DNA of 64,000 nt, from positions 186,001 through 250,000 of the forward strand of contig NZ_JAIVAL010000004.1 in the NCBI RefSeq assembly GCF_020171985.1, written 5' to 3'. Below, piece after piece: positions 16,894-25,408 of the stretch; the stretch's first letter is position 1, and the number at the start of each line of letters is the position of its first letter. Source of the stretch: Halobacillus halophilus (GTDB lineage: Bacteria > Bacillota > Bacilli > Bacillales > Halobacillaceae). Below the pieces are notes generated by a model. That model ran no database searches. It had not been told where the DNA came from and saw nothing but the letters and a program-made list of their open reading frames with translations. Both the position numbers and the translations under genes were made by a program.

Positions 16894-17796
16894 ATGAATA
16901 TCAGCGAACTTGAAGTCAAGAATCTACATAAAGTTGCCAATTGGCTTTATCATATGAACGAAATAGACCACCACTATGTCGCCTGGCTGGCATCGGATCC
17001 TAACGAAATTTTCGAACAAATCTGGACACTCACTCAGTTCAAGGAACCTTTGGCTTACGTAGCATGGGAGGGAGAAGAAATCATTGGATTTCTTGGTATT
17101 CTGCCGTTTTTCGAGCAAAAACTTTGCCGTTTACTGGGACCATTCGCTACAAAAGAACACCAGGCAGTAATTGAAAGCATGTGGGAGAAAGCTTCTGTCA
17201 CTATGCAGCTACACTTCGATGTGGTGAAGGTCGCCTGCTTTGAATCTAATCATCACCTGCTGGCTTTTACAAAACGTCATGATTTTGAATTATACAATGT
17301 AGAAAAAACGCTGGCAGTTCACCGAACGAACTTTGCCCCTTCCCACATGGAAAGTCATTCCATCACAGCCATGCATCAAGATGATTTTGAGGTTATTGAT
17401 AAATTGCACCCCAAAGCCTCGTATTATACGACAGAAGAAATGATTCAGTTATCCAGACAATCCGGGAATCAACTCTGGGGTTACCAATTAGATGGTGAAA
17501 TAGCAGGTTACTTGTATTTTGAAACGATTCTTGAGGGTCATGAAGGGGAAATATGTTTTGTGAACGTCAATAAACATGAACAAGGCAGCAGGATCGGAAC
17601 GGAATTGATTGAACACGCACTGCAATACGCTTTTCACGCTCTCCATTTAGACGTAGTCACCCTCTCCGTTCGCACGCAGAATGAACAGGCGGAAAACCTT
17701 TATAGACGCTTTGGATTTAGAGAAATCAATACCATCCATGCCTATCAAAAGACCATCGAAAAACAAAAACCGCCGGTCCTTAACATTTTCCACTAA
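16894..17796 (+). CDS. GNAT-family N-acetyltransferase, two-domain
   Basis: A 300-residue protein. The C-terminal half is a clear GNAT domain: GEICFVNVNKHEQGSRIGTELIEHA (beta-4 and acetyl-CoA loop), then NEQAENLYRRFGFREI. The N-terminal half also looks GNAT-like (EEIIGFLGILPFFE, LLGPFATKEHQ) but lacks an intact acetyl-CoA loop. A degenerate tandem GNAT is therefore likely. The start at 16894 has AAAAGGTGA seven bases upstream. The fructosamine-kinase-like gene follows 34 bases later in the same direction. The substrate is unknown. Confidence 0.8.
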   Translation: MNISELEVKNLHKVANWLYHMNEIDHHYVAWLASDPNEIFEQIWTLTQFKEPLAYVAWEGEEIIGFLGILPFFEQKLCRLLGPFATKEHQAVIESMWEKASVTMQLHFDVVKVACFESNHHLLAFTKRHDFELYNVEKTLAVHRTNFAPSHMESHSITAMHQDDFEVIDKLHPKASYYTTEEMIQLSRQSGNQLWGYQLDGEIAGYLYFETILEGHEGEICFVNVNKHEQGSRIGTELIEHALQYAFHALHLDVVTLSVRTQNEQAENLYRRFGFREINTIHAYQKTIEKQKPPVLNIFH

Positions 17797-17830
17797 ATAT
17801 TTTTCATATTCTTTAAGGAGGGAAACTTTG

Positions 17831-18697
17831 ATGGAGAAAGTGATTAGAAACGCTTTAAATTCAATTGGAGATCAGACTCCTATTGAATCCATGAAACAAG
17901 TGAGCGGAGGAGATATCAATCAGTCTTATTACATCAAGACAAGCAAACAACCTTATTTTATTAAAGGCAACGAAGGGGTTCCTTCTCACTTTTTCAAAGT
18001 AGAAGCCGACGGACTCGAGCGAATCCAAAAAACCGGTACGATCCATGTTCCACAAGTTCATTATTATGATGAGCCGGAAAATGGCGAAAAAGGCGTGATC
18101 GTTATGGATTGGATCGACCAAGGCGGTCAAGCCTCCCCTGAAGAGTTGGGAAGGAACCTGGCCCTTATGCATAAAGAAACGGCTGATCAGTATGGACTCG
18201 GGCATTCCACTTTTGTAGGGGAACTGGACCAGCCTAATGATTGGAAAACTTCCTGGCTTGAATATTACAGGGACTACAGACTTGCTCCCCAGCTTCATTT
18301 AGCCATCCAAAATGGTCGGGCTTCCGCAAAAAGACGTTCGAAACTTGAGACATTGTTAGAGAATCTTGATCAATGGATCCCAGAGAAACCTGAGGCATCA
18401 CTTCTTCACGGAGATCTTTGGGGCGGCAACTGGATGTCAGATACAGAGGGTCGTCCTTACCTTATCGATCCTTCCGTCCTGTATGGAGATCATGCATTTG
18501 AACTCGCCTTTACAGAATTATTTGGAGGCTTCCCTTCTACTTTTTACAAGGCTTACGAGCAGACATTCCCGCTTCCTTCCAACTACGAAGAGGTCAAACC
18601 GCTTTATCAACTCTTTTATTTGCTCGTTCATCTTAATATGTTCGGAGAAAGTTACGGTAGCAGCGTTGATCGAATCCTGAATCACTATACAGACTAA
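17831..18697 (+). CDS. Fructosamine kinase family protein
   Basis: A 288-residue protein of the fructosamine/ketosamine-3-kinase group in the aminoglycoside-phosphotransferase fold. It has SGGDINQSYYIKT near the N-terminus, the ATP-site lysine in YFIKGNEG, the catalytic loop ASLLHGDLWGGNWM near 207 and the metal-binding LIDPSVLYGDHAFELA. Such enzymes phosphorylate glycated amines for repair. The start at 17831 follows AAGGAGGG by nine bases. The longer frame from 17681 overlaps the upstream gene and is rejected. Confidence 0.85.
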   Translation: MEKVIRNALNSIGDQTPIESMKQVSGGDINQSYYIKTSKQPYFIKGNEGVPSHFFKVEADGLERIQKTGTIHVPQVHYYDEPENGEKGVIVMDWIDQGGQASPEELGRNLALMHKETADQYGLGHSTFVGELDQPNDWKTSWLEYYRDYRLAPQLHLAIQNGRASAKRRSKLETLLENLDQWIPEKPEASLLHGDLWGGNWMSDTEGRPYLIDPSVLYGDHAFELAFTELFGGFPSTFYKAYEQTFPLPSNYEEVKPLYQLFYLLVHLNMFGESYGSSVDRILNHYTD

Positions 18698-18711
18698 GAC
18701 CAGCTTGGATT

Positions 18712-19251
18712 TCACGTTAGTCTAACTAGGAAAAACGCGAGATACGTTTGTTGCAGTAAATATTTCTTATCCAACCGACTGGCCCAAAAGGCCAGTCTTT
18801 TTTTCAATACGGCTAACCCCACTCTTCCTTCCTTATAAAGGACAAGCTGCTTGTTAAAGTTCTCTTTTTCTGAATAAGACCATTCGTTTTTAAAATAACC
18901 GGCGATATGCTGACAAACATTGACATGGGATCCCCGAGTCGGTTTATGTTTAAGAAGTTTTTTCAAATTAAACTCATAGTTATCCAGTAATTGAGCCTTT
19001 GATTCATGCTTATGATTTGCAGCTATTTTTCCCAATACCTTCAATAGCTCAGGTTGAAAGGACATCAACAAATATTTTTGACGTGCGTGGAAAGTCTGAA
19101 GCGAATATCTCCCTAATATCACTTTATGAAAATCATCTAAAACAAAGAGGGTAGTAAAAAAAGGTTCATCATAGCCCTGTAGAGTATCCCTCATTCTCTT
19201 CTGCAAACATGGAATACTTGGAATCGAGCTTCCCAAAATGCCATCACTCAC
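18712..19251 (-). CDS. YbgA-type (DUF1722) protein
   Basis: A 179-residue protein whose main part matches the YbgA/DUF1722 pattern: a FHARQKYLLMSFQPE start, LGKIAANHKHES, TRGSHVNVCQHIAGYFK and KYLLQQTYL at the end. The domain occurs alone in E. coli YbgA and fused to DUF523 elsewhere. Its function is unclear, though photolyase neighbourhoods are known. GTG start at 19251, six bases after AGGAGGGG. The last 30 codons overlap the terminator hairpin of the convergent kinase-like gene, so the C-terminal tail (AFFLVRLT) may be eroded. Confidence 0.75.
   Translation of the reverse strand: MSDGILGSSIPSIPCLQKRMRDTLQGYDEPFFTTLFVLDDFHKVILGRYSLQTFHARQKYLLMSFQPELLKVLGKIAANHKHESKAQLLDNYEFNLKKLLKHKPTRGSHVNVCQHIAGYFKNEWSYSEKENFNKQLVLYKEGRVGLAVLKKRLAFWASRLDKKYLLQQTYLAFFLVRLT
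18777..18804 (+). terminator. Terminator of the fructosamine-kinase-like gene, inside the convergent YbgA gene
   Basis: GACTGGCC (18777-18784) pairs with GGCCAGTC (18790-18797), followed by seven T. It lies 80 bases past the kinase-like stop and inside the antisense coding end of the YbgA-type gene. Confidence 0.75.
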
Positions 19252-19356
19252 AATATACCCCTCCTAAATCTTTCTATTGCTTAAAAGGATTCCCTCCCTA
19301 ATTTGTCGAATTAACCTATATAAGGAACTAATCCTCCCTCTGATTGCCTATTGGTT

Positions 19357-19385
19357 TTTGTCGCTATACGTATTAAAATATAAAA
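19357..19385 (+). promoter_or_regulatory. Possible promoter in the 350-base gap before the yjiH-like gene
   Basis: TTGTCG (19357-19362), a 17-base spacer and TAAAAT (19380-19385) make a fair sigma-A promoter. It would leave a 5' leader of about 210 bases. I see no riboswitch or hairpin in 19252-19603; the rest is AT-rich and unexplained. Confidence 0.3.
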
Positions 19386-19603
19386 TGCTGCATATTTATT
19401 CTGGTTGCCCTTTATAAAATAAAGCTCTGTTAAATTAAGAATGGTTACATAGGATGAAATCGCCTTGATTTAAACAACTACAGGAAACAGATAGAGATAT
19501 AGGGAATACTTCCCACTTTCGTTTTATTAGCGATGAATACCTGTCAGCAATAGACCTTCCTATTTTCAGAGCTAAAACTAATGAACGACAGGAGAGACAT
19601 TGG

Positions 19604-20959
19604 ATGAAAGCAAGAAATTTCAAACCATCATCACATTTACTTTTCATCATACCTTCTCTGATCGGTATTTTCCTATTTATGTACCCGATCGTGGATATCG
19701 AGGATGGAGCCGTTACGATTCCGATTGCCATTTTAGCTACCTGGCTGCAGGAGCTCCTTGGAAGCTATCTATCCCTCATTATGATGCTCATTATTTCTAT
19801 TACGGCTATTGCCACCGTACTGGCAAAAATAGCAGGGCCAAACTCTTTGGACAAATACCCTTTTTTCAAATCTTTATTCCATGTACCTACTGTTTGGGTT
19901 GTAACAAGAGTGCTGGGGATGATATTTGCTATAATGGTCTACTTTCAAATCGGGCCACAGGCAATCATTTCTGAAAATACAGGCGGACTGCTGCTCGACT
20001 CGTTATTGCATGTATTATTCGCTGTCTTCTTATTTGCAGGCTTATTTTTACCCCTTTTATTAAACTATGGACTATTGGAATTATTCGGTACACTATTAAC
20101 TAAGATCATGCGTCCTCTGTTCCGATTACCTGGCCGTTCTTCGATAGATTCCCTTGCCTCCTGGCTTGGCGACGGAACGATTGGAGTTCTGCTTACCAGT
20201 AAACAATACGAAGAAGGCTATTACACGAAAAGGGAAGCAGCCGTTATTGGTACGACATTCTCTGTCGTATCCATTACCTTTAGTCTGGTGGTCATCGAAC
20301 AAGTCGGTTTAGCTGATATGTTCATTCCTTTTTACTTAACCGTTGCACTAGCTGGTTTCATTGCAGCTCTAATTATGCCAAGAATTCCACCTCTTTCACG
20401 CAAAATGAACACCTATGTGACGGAGGAAGCGGATGATATCAACGAAGAAGTTCCTGATGAGCATAACGTTTTCACCTACGGGTATGCTCAAGCTGTTAAG
20501 CGTGGAAGTAAAGCTAAAGGATTACCCGACTTCTTTAAACAGGGCGGACAAAACATTCTAGACATGTGGATGGGTGTAGCTCCCATTGTAATGGCACTTG
20601 GAACGATCGCTCTAGTCATCGCAGAATTCACTCCGTTCTTCACATGGCTTGGAATGCCTTTCATTCCGTTACTGGAATTAATGCAAATCCCGTCAGCTCA
20701 AGCAGCTTCCGAAACTATTCTTGTAGGATTCGCTGATATGTTCTTACCTGCCATTATCGGAGCTTCGATTGAAAGCGAGATGACACGGTTTATTATTGCT
20801 TGTTTATCGGTTACTCAGTTAATTTATATGTCAGAAGTTGGCGGGCTGCTATTAGGATCAAAAGTCCCCGTGAACTTAACTGACCTGTTTATCATTTTTC
20901 TAGAGCGTACGATTATTACACTTCCTATTATTACACTTGTCGCTCATCTTCTTTTCTAA
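19604..20959 (+). CDS. YjiH-family membrane protein with nucleoside-gate domains
   Basis: A 451-residue polytopic membrane protein of the YjiH group. LGDGTIGVLLTSKQYEEGYYTKREAA resembles the gate domain shared with nucleoside transporters and spore maturation proteins SpmA/SpmB. A second gate-like stretch follows near ASIESEMTRFIIACLSVTQL. A cytoplasmic loop of about 70 residues separates two membrane blocks. The transported substrate is unknown. The start has CAGGAG 9-10 bases upstream. Confidence 0.8.
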   Translation: MKARNFKPSSHLLFIIPSLIGIFLFMYPIVDIEDGAVTIPIAILATWLQELLGSYLSLIMMLIISITAIATVLAKIAGPNSLDKYPFFKSLFHVPTVWVVTRVLGMIFAIMVYFQIGPQAIISENTGGLLLDSLLHVLFAVFLFAGLFLPLLLNYGLLELFGTLLTKIMRPLFRLPGRSSIDSLASWLGDGTIGVLLTSKQYEEGYYTKREAAVIGTTFSVVSITFSLVVIEQVGLADMFIPFYLTVALAGFIAALIMPRIPPLSRKMNTYVTEEADDINEEVPDEHNVFTYGYAQAVKRGSKAKGLPDFFKQGGQNILDMWMGVAPIVMALGTIALVIAEFTPFFTWLGMPFIPLLELMQIPSAQAASETILVGFADMFLPAIIGASIESEMTRFIIACLSVTQLIYMSEVGGLLLGSKVPVNLTDLFIIFLERTIITLPIITLVAHLLF

Positions 20960-20976
20960 TTAAATAGGCACCCAAA

Positions 20977-21028
20977 AAATAAACAAAAGTCTCAGAGTAC
21001 TCCTATATACTCTGAGACTTTTGTTTTT
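20977..21028. terminator. Bidirectional terminator, 19-bp stem
   Basis: A perfect 19-bp stem (20981-20999 with 21008-21026) with T-tracts on both strands. It serves the yjiH-like gene and the convergent DJ-1-fold gene. Confidence 0.9.
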
Positions 21029-21039
21029 AGCAGCAATTG

Positions 21040-21711
21040 TCATTGAGGCTGCGGCTTTCTTAATTTCTTAATAACCGCCTGGGCTGTACTCAAGCTAGAA
21101 CGCGGGTTCTGACCAGAAATAAAGTGTTGATCAACTTCGACATGATCTTTATCAGGCTCTCCTACTTGAAAACTCGCTCCTTCTGCTTGCAGCTGCTCTT
21201 CAATTTTGAATGGAAGCATATTCTCAATTCCGGTTTCTTTTTCCTCTGCGTCTGTAAATCCAGTCATGGTTCTACCTCTAACAATCGCTTCACCATTATG
21301 GTCGGTCACACCAATCAATCCAGCTGACCCGTGCCCTACGGAAGCTATAATTTTTTTCTCGGTTAGAAAGTGTCTTAAAACGTGTTCTATCGTTTCATTA
21401 TTGGGGAAATCCATAATAGCTCCGTGCCCTCCGCACAGGAACACACCTTCAAACTCACTTGGGTCAATTTCTGAAAGCATAGGTGTATTATGAATCGGCT
21501 CCATCACACCGTCCCAAACTCTCGGTAATTCATTACTATAGCTGTGAGGATCAATAGGAATTCTTCCGCCCTTTAAACTTGCAGCTACCACCTCGAATCC
21601 TGCTTCTTTAAATTCCGTTGCTGGTTCTACAAAATCTGATAACCAGAGACCTGTTTGGTGACCGCTTTCCAGTTGATCCACGTTCGTTGCAATCATTAAA
21701 ATTTTAGTCAT
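21040..21711 (-). CDS. DJ-1/PfpI-fold protein lacking the catalytic cysteine
   Basis: A 223-residue protein with the Hsp31-like class I glutamine amidotransferase fold. It has SGHQTGLWLSDFVEP with the conserved acidic residue Glu29, GVFLCGGHGAIMDFP, and the nucleophile elbow. In typical members the elbow reads A-V-C-H-G-P. Here it is ASVGHGSAGL, with Gly126 (codon GGG at 21334-21336) where the cysteine should be. Glyoxalase III, deglycase or protease chemistry would therefore be lost, leaving a chaperone or binding role, or a decayed paralogue. The frame is otherwise intact. Confidence 0.8.
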   Translation of the reverse strand: MTKILMIATNVDQLESGHQTGLWLSDFVEPATEFKEAGFEVVAASLKGGRIPIDPHSYSNELPRVWDGVMEPIHNTPMLSEIDPSEFEGVFLCGGHGAIMDFPNNETIEHVLRHFLTEKKIIASVGHGSAGLIGVTDHNGEAIVRGRTMTGFTDAEEKETGIENMLPFKIEEQLQAEGASFQVGEPDKDHVEVDQHFISGQNPRSSLSTAQAVIKKLRKPQPQ

Positions 21712-21822
21712 ATTTCCTCATCCTCCTTGTGAACCTTTATAATTAGCCTTCCCCCATTGACCATTTTTCTTCCATATTCTTTATATAATAACTACTTTAA
21801 ATCTTCATGTTGCTTATTATAG

Positions 21823-22642
21823 ATAAGCTCCCGTTACTGGAAGACTCGATTTCGAGATAACTAGGTCCGATACGTTTGATTGAGGAAAGGACTGGTGGGG
21901 AAATGACTCGCTTTCCTATGGGGGAACGGTGAGCTTCCTCGCTCGTTTCACTCGCTGCGGGATCTCACCTAGTTCCTTCTCCCATGGGAGTCTCCCCATT
22001 TCCCCACCAGCCCAACTATAGGCAGAAAAACGGACCTTTTAAAGAAGAGGAATTGTTCATCACTCATTTCAGCAAACGCCTTTATATCAGCGTTTTCAAT
22101 TGAAATGAAGCAAAAAGCAGGAATTAATTTCCTGATATCATGATAACTAAGAAGATATGATGCTAAGTGGTTTCGAGCCTCTTGTTAGGCCAGGTCCGGA
22201 GGGGGACGATGAAGACTCCTAGGTTAAAAGCGGAAGCACCTCGGTCAGCGGCGTATGGACTGGACTGAGCTGGCGGAGATAAAGAAAACACGAAGAGCGG
22301 AGCGATTCGATGTTGCCTTATCGTACAGAAGTGAGGGAAGTCTCACTAGCCGCTAGGTGCTGGATCTGGATAGCACTACATGTCGTTTAGGGCATGATTG
22401 ACATTTGCAACGTCCTAAAGGGTAAGCAGGGGATAAACATGATCGGTGAGACCCCGGAAAGCTTTAGCTTGAGGAGGCTCAGCACATATAAGAAGTTCGA
22501 CTAAGACCGCCACGTCTTGTGGCAACGTCGAACGACCCTGCGTCGTGCAGGGCCGGAAAGCGGAATCGTCCCCCGAAGGACCTTCCTCATAACCAATATC
22601 TCGAAACTGAGCCTTCCACAATCCGGCCCTTTAGTTTAATAT
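21823..22642. repeat. Structured mosaic repeat, copy B (largest, nested)
   Basis: About 820 non-coding bases. The left end GAAGACTCGATTTCGAGATAA (from 21840) is inverted relative to ATATCTCGAAACTGAGCCTT (from 22596). Sub-element B1 has outer stem CTGGTGGGGAAAT (21892-21904) with ATTTCCCCACCAG (21998-22010). Sub-element B2 has GGTCCGGAGGGGGACGAT (22193-22210) with ATCGTCCCCCGAAGGACC (22565-22582). Inside B2 lies another hairpin unit with AGCACCT..AGCGGC paired to GCCGCTAGGTGCT (to about 22360), and a two-hairpin insert at 22495-22552. The 3' end is nearly identical to the end of copy A. Confidence 0.85.
22495..22552 (+). ncRNA. Two-hairpin RNA-like insert, copy in repeat B
   Basis: GTTCGAC (22495-22501) pairs with GTCGAAC (22527-22533) around hairpin GCCAC-GTCTT-GTGGC. 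A second hairpin CCCTGC-GTCGT-GCAGGG follows at 22536-22552. Compared with the copy at 28475, the stem bases change on both arms (A-T to T-A, A-T to G-C), so pairing is conserved. Both loops fit RUCNU. As I recall it, the Rfam Bacillaceae-1 motif also has two hairpins with RUCCU loops. Confidence 0.4.
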
Positions 22643-22683
22643 CCTGCTTCTGAACAAACCTGTGGGCACGTTTGGTATGCAGT

Positions 22684-22720
22684 AAAAAAGTGCGAGCCCG
22701 TATAGGACTCGCACTTTTCA
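22684..22720 (-). terminator. Terminator after acyltransferase gene
   Basis: AAAAGTGCGAG (22686-22696) pairs with CTCGCACTTTT (22708-22718), just past the minus-strand stop at 22729. Confidence 0.85.
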
Positions 22721-22728
22721 ATCATTTA

Positions 22729-23745
22729 TTAAGGTTGATAGTTAGAATCTTTATTAGAGTGCCTATGCCACCAATTCTTTATCAATTGGGTGCGTCCTTC
22801 GATTAAAGGCTGAGTCAATGTGCGGATTATACTGCTTGAAAGCAGGTAAACAATAAGCGCAGCTACAATAGCAAGACCAAGAATATCGAAAATAGATCCT
22901 ACTTTAAACCATTCAGCCTGTCTGAAGAATTGGATGAAGAAACCGTGCAGTAAATATACGTACAAGGTTTTTCCACCAAGATAGGAGAAACGATATTCTT
23001 TTCCGGGCACCCAGGCTAATACACTAACTGTCATAACAGCAGCAAGCAGATACACCATTAAGCGGATTAAGCCGCCGAATTCCGGATTTCCCAAATCTGC
23101 ATACGATTTAGAACCGAGCAGCCATCCTGAACTTACTTCCGGAAAAGCAGCGATAAGTCCAGCAGTTAAAGCCATCACCACAAGCCCTACTTCTCTTGCG
23201 CGCCGCGATCTAAACAATTGCACATGCTCTTTCGTCAGCCAGTATCCTGCCAGGAAAAACGGAAAAAATACAAATGTTCTGGATAAGCTGAAACTGTGGC
23301 CGATATCATTGAAGTACCCAACTACTAGCCCTACCTCGACCGCAATGGTAACTCCAATAATAGGCGGGATCTTTTTAAACCAGTACAAGAGAATATGCCA
23401 GCAGAATAAACTAAACAAAAACCAAAGCGACCAGTGAGGATAAAAAGGTCCATTGAGCCATCCGTCTTTTCCAATAAAGAAGAAATACCCCGTATAGGCA
23501 AGCTGGAAAATAAGGTAAGGCAATATCAGTTTTTTAGCCAATTGAATGATGTAATCTTTATGCCCTGACCCTTTGGCAAAAAAGCCGGCCAGGAAGATGA
23601 ACGCAGGCATATGAAAAGTATAAATCCACGTATAGAGGGTGTACATAGGAACTGATCCATCAGTAAACGGCTGGATCAAATGACCAAACACCACTAAAAA
23701 AATCAGCAATAATTTTGCATTATCGAAAAACACATCACGCTTCAT
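22729..23745 (-). CDS. Acyltransferase family 3 membrane protein
   Basis: A 338-residue protein with about ten membrane helices. The N-terminal catalytic region of the acyltransferase-3 family is visible: RDVFFDNAKLLLIFLVVFGH with the conserved His near residue 23, then YTFHMPAFIFLAGFF. Members O-acetylate cell-surface sugars. The target is unknown and no glycan cluster is next to it. The start is the ATG at 23745 with GGGTGA five bases upstream. The GTG at 23754 overlaps that site. Confidence 0.85.
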   Translation of the reverse strand: MKRDVFFDNAKLLLIFLVVFGHLIQPFTDGSVPMYTLYTWIYTFHMPAFIFLAGFFAKGSGHKDYIIQLAKKLILPYLIFQLAYTGYFFFIGKDGWLNGPFYPHWSLWFLFSLFCWHILLYWFKKIPPIIGVTIAVEVGLVVGYFNDIGHSFSLSRTFVFFPFFLAGYWLTKEHVQLFRSRRAREVGLVVMALTAGLIAAFPEVSSGWLLGSKSYADLGNPEFGGLIRLMVYLLAAVMTVSVLAWVPGKEYRFSYLGGKTLYVYLLHGFFIQFFRQAEWFKVGSIFDILGLAIVAALIVYLLSSSIIRTLTQPLIEGRTQLIKNWWHRHSNKDSNYQP

Positions 23746-23902
23746 TCTTTTCACCCTTCGCTCTTCAAATTTCCTAATCTGAAAAATTGTCCTATTCTCT
23801 ATTTATCACATTTTTGAAGTTTTGATACCGTTTTTATTATTTTTTAAACAAACTGTAAACTACCTGTCAATTCTGTCTCTTTTTTGTCATGGAACAAAGA
23901 TA

Positions 23903-23938
23903 CAAAAATCCTCTTCTGCACTTCATGCAGAAGAGGAT
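23903..23938 (-). terminator. ampS terminator
   Basis: ATCCTCTTCTGCA (23908-23920) pairs with TGCAGAAGAGGAT (23926-23938), followed by TTTTTG on the minus strand, 12 bases past the aminopeptidase stop. Confidence 0.9.
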
Positions 23939-23950
23939 AGACTCACGGTA

Positions 23951-25192
23951 TTATTCAAATTCAATGGCCCAATTTCCATTTCTGAAAATCGGTTCAAACT
24001 CGCCTTCCTGAGTTTCTCCATCAATGTGCAACTCCGCAGAACCCATCATGAAGTCTTCATGAACCAGACTATCATTAACACCATGATGATCCATTTGTTG
24101 CTCATCAAATGAAGACCCGTCTTTAATATTAGTCGGATATGCTTTGCCCAATGCTAAGTGGCAGGAAGCATTCTCATCATAAAGCGTATTAAAGAAGATA
24201 TGGCCGGACTTCGAAATTGGAGATTCGTTCGGCACAAGCGCCACTTCCCCTAATTGCTTCGCTCCTTCATCTGTATCAAGCAAGTGTTTCAAAGTATCCT
24301 CACCAGATTCAGCTGAATAATCAACTACTTTACCGCTCTTAAATGTAAGAGTAAAGTTCTCAATCAAATTACCGCCATAGTTGAGCGGCTTGGTACTAGT
24401 TACCTTCCCATCTACACCATATTTATGAGGCATGGTAAATACTTCTTCTGTCGGCATATTTGGATTAAACTCAGTGCCTTTTTGAGAAGTAGCTGAACCG
24501 CCATGCCAAATATGATCCTCCACTAACTCGATGGACAATTCTGTACCAGGAGCTTTATAGTGCAGTTTTTTATACTGCTTATTATTTAAATATTCACGTG
24601 CCTGGCGCAAACGTTCATTATGCTCATTCCAGGCTTCAATTGGATCTTCCTGATCAATCCGTGTAATCTGAAAGATTTGTTCCCATAGTTTGTCCTGGGC
24701 CTTTTCGGAAGAAAGCTCTGGAAATACTTTTTCTGCCCAGGCCTTCTGAGGATAAGCTACAATGCTCCATGTAGTTTTATCATTCATGATGTAATCGCGA
24801 TATTTGGTAAGTGCCTGAGCACTGGCTTTATTTGCTTTGGCTACACGCTCTGAATCCACATCTTTTAATAAATCCGGATTCGGGCCATAAATTGAAAGTA
24901 GAGAATAGCCATCTGCGACCATCTCTTCCAGCCCTTCTGCTTTCCATTTAGGGAAGTTCTCAAGCACTTCCATTGGCGCATTTTTCATTTTGAGGTAACT
25001 TAATACTTCATCGCCCCACTCAACGTGAACGTCCTTCGCTCCTTTGCCATAAGCTTTCGCAGAAATTGTGCGCACAAGATCTGCTGCCTCAATCGGAGCG
25101 TTAATAATCAGCCCCTGGCCTCTTTGTAAATTAACTCCTTTTTTAAGGGCTAATTCTGCGTATTTTTCTAATTGCTTTTGATTTGCTGTCAA
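23951..25192 (-). CDS. ampS: Aminopeptidase, M29 family
   Basis: A 413-residue metallo-aminopeptidase of the AmpS/thermophilic aminopeptidase T group. Metal-site regions are recognisable in order: NMPTEEVFTMPH, LGEVALVPNESPIS, NASCHLALGKAY, and SLVHEDFMMGS near the C-terminus. The N-terminal helical part (KYAELALKKGVNLQRGQGL) is typical. The TTG at 25192 is chosen because GGGAGG lies seven bases upstream. Cytoplasmic peptide turnover is the expected role. It is a single-gene unit. Confidence 0.88.
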   Translation of the reverse strand: MTANQKQLEKYAELALKKGVNLQRGQGLIINAPIEAADLVRTISAKAYGKGAKDVHVEWGDEVLSYLKMKNAPMEVLENFPKWKAEGLEEMVADGYSLLSIYGPNPDLLKDVDSERVAKANKASAQALTKYRDYIMNDKTTWSIVAYPQKAWAEKVFPELSSEKAQDKLWEQIFQITRIDQEDPIEAWNEHNERLRQAREYLNNKQYKKLHYKAPGTELSIELVEDHIWHGGSATSQKGTEFNPNMPTEEVFTMPHKYGVDGKVTSTKPLNYGGNLIENFTLTFKSGKVVDYSAESGEDTLKHLLDTDEGAKQLGEVALVPNESPISKSGHIFFNTLYDENASCHLALGKAYPTNIKDGSSFDEQQMDHHGVNDSLVHEDFMMGSAELHIDGETQEGEFEPIFRNGNWAIEFE

Positions 25193-25408
25193 ATTGATAC
25201 CTCCCAAAATTGAGATTATCTTTATATTATTTCATATCTTCCATCCATTTCCTAATTAAATGCCGAATCTTGAATTGGAACTAGGCCACACATAATTCTT
25301 CTACTTATTTTTCTGCTTTTTCTATACTAAAAAACAAAAAGTGGGTTAGTTTATTTTTATCCAGGGTAGGAAATAGAAGTATTTAAACTAACTAAGAATG
25401 GTGATTTT

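Noticed and set aside
22415-22621. 68-residue open frame in repeat B, with similar ones at 28518-28736 and 57163-57432
   Set aside because: These frames are not in the same register between copies, and stem conservation, not codons, explains the sequence.
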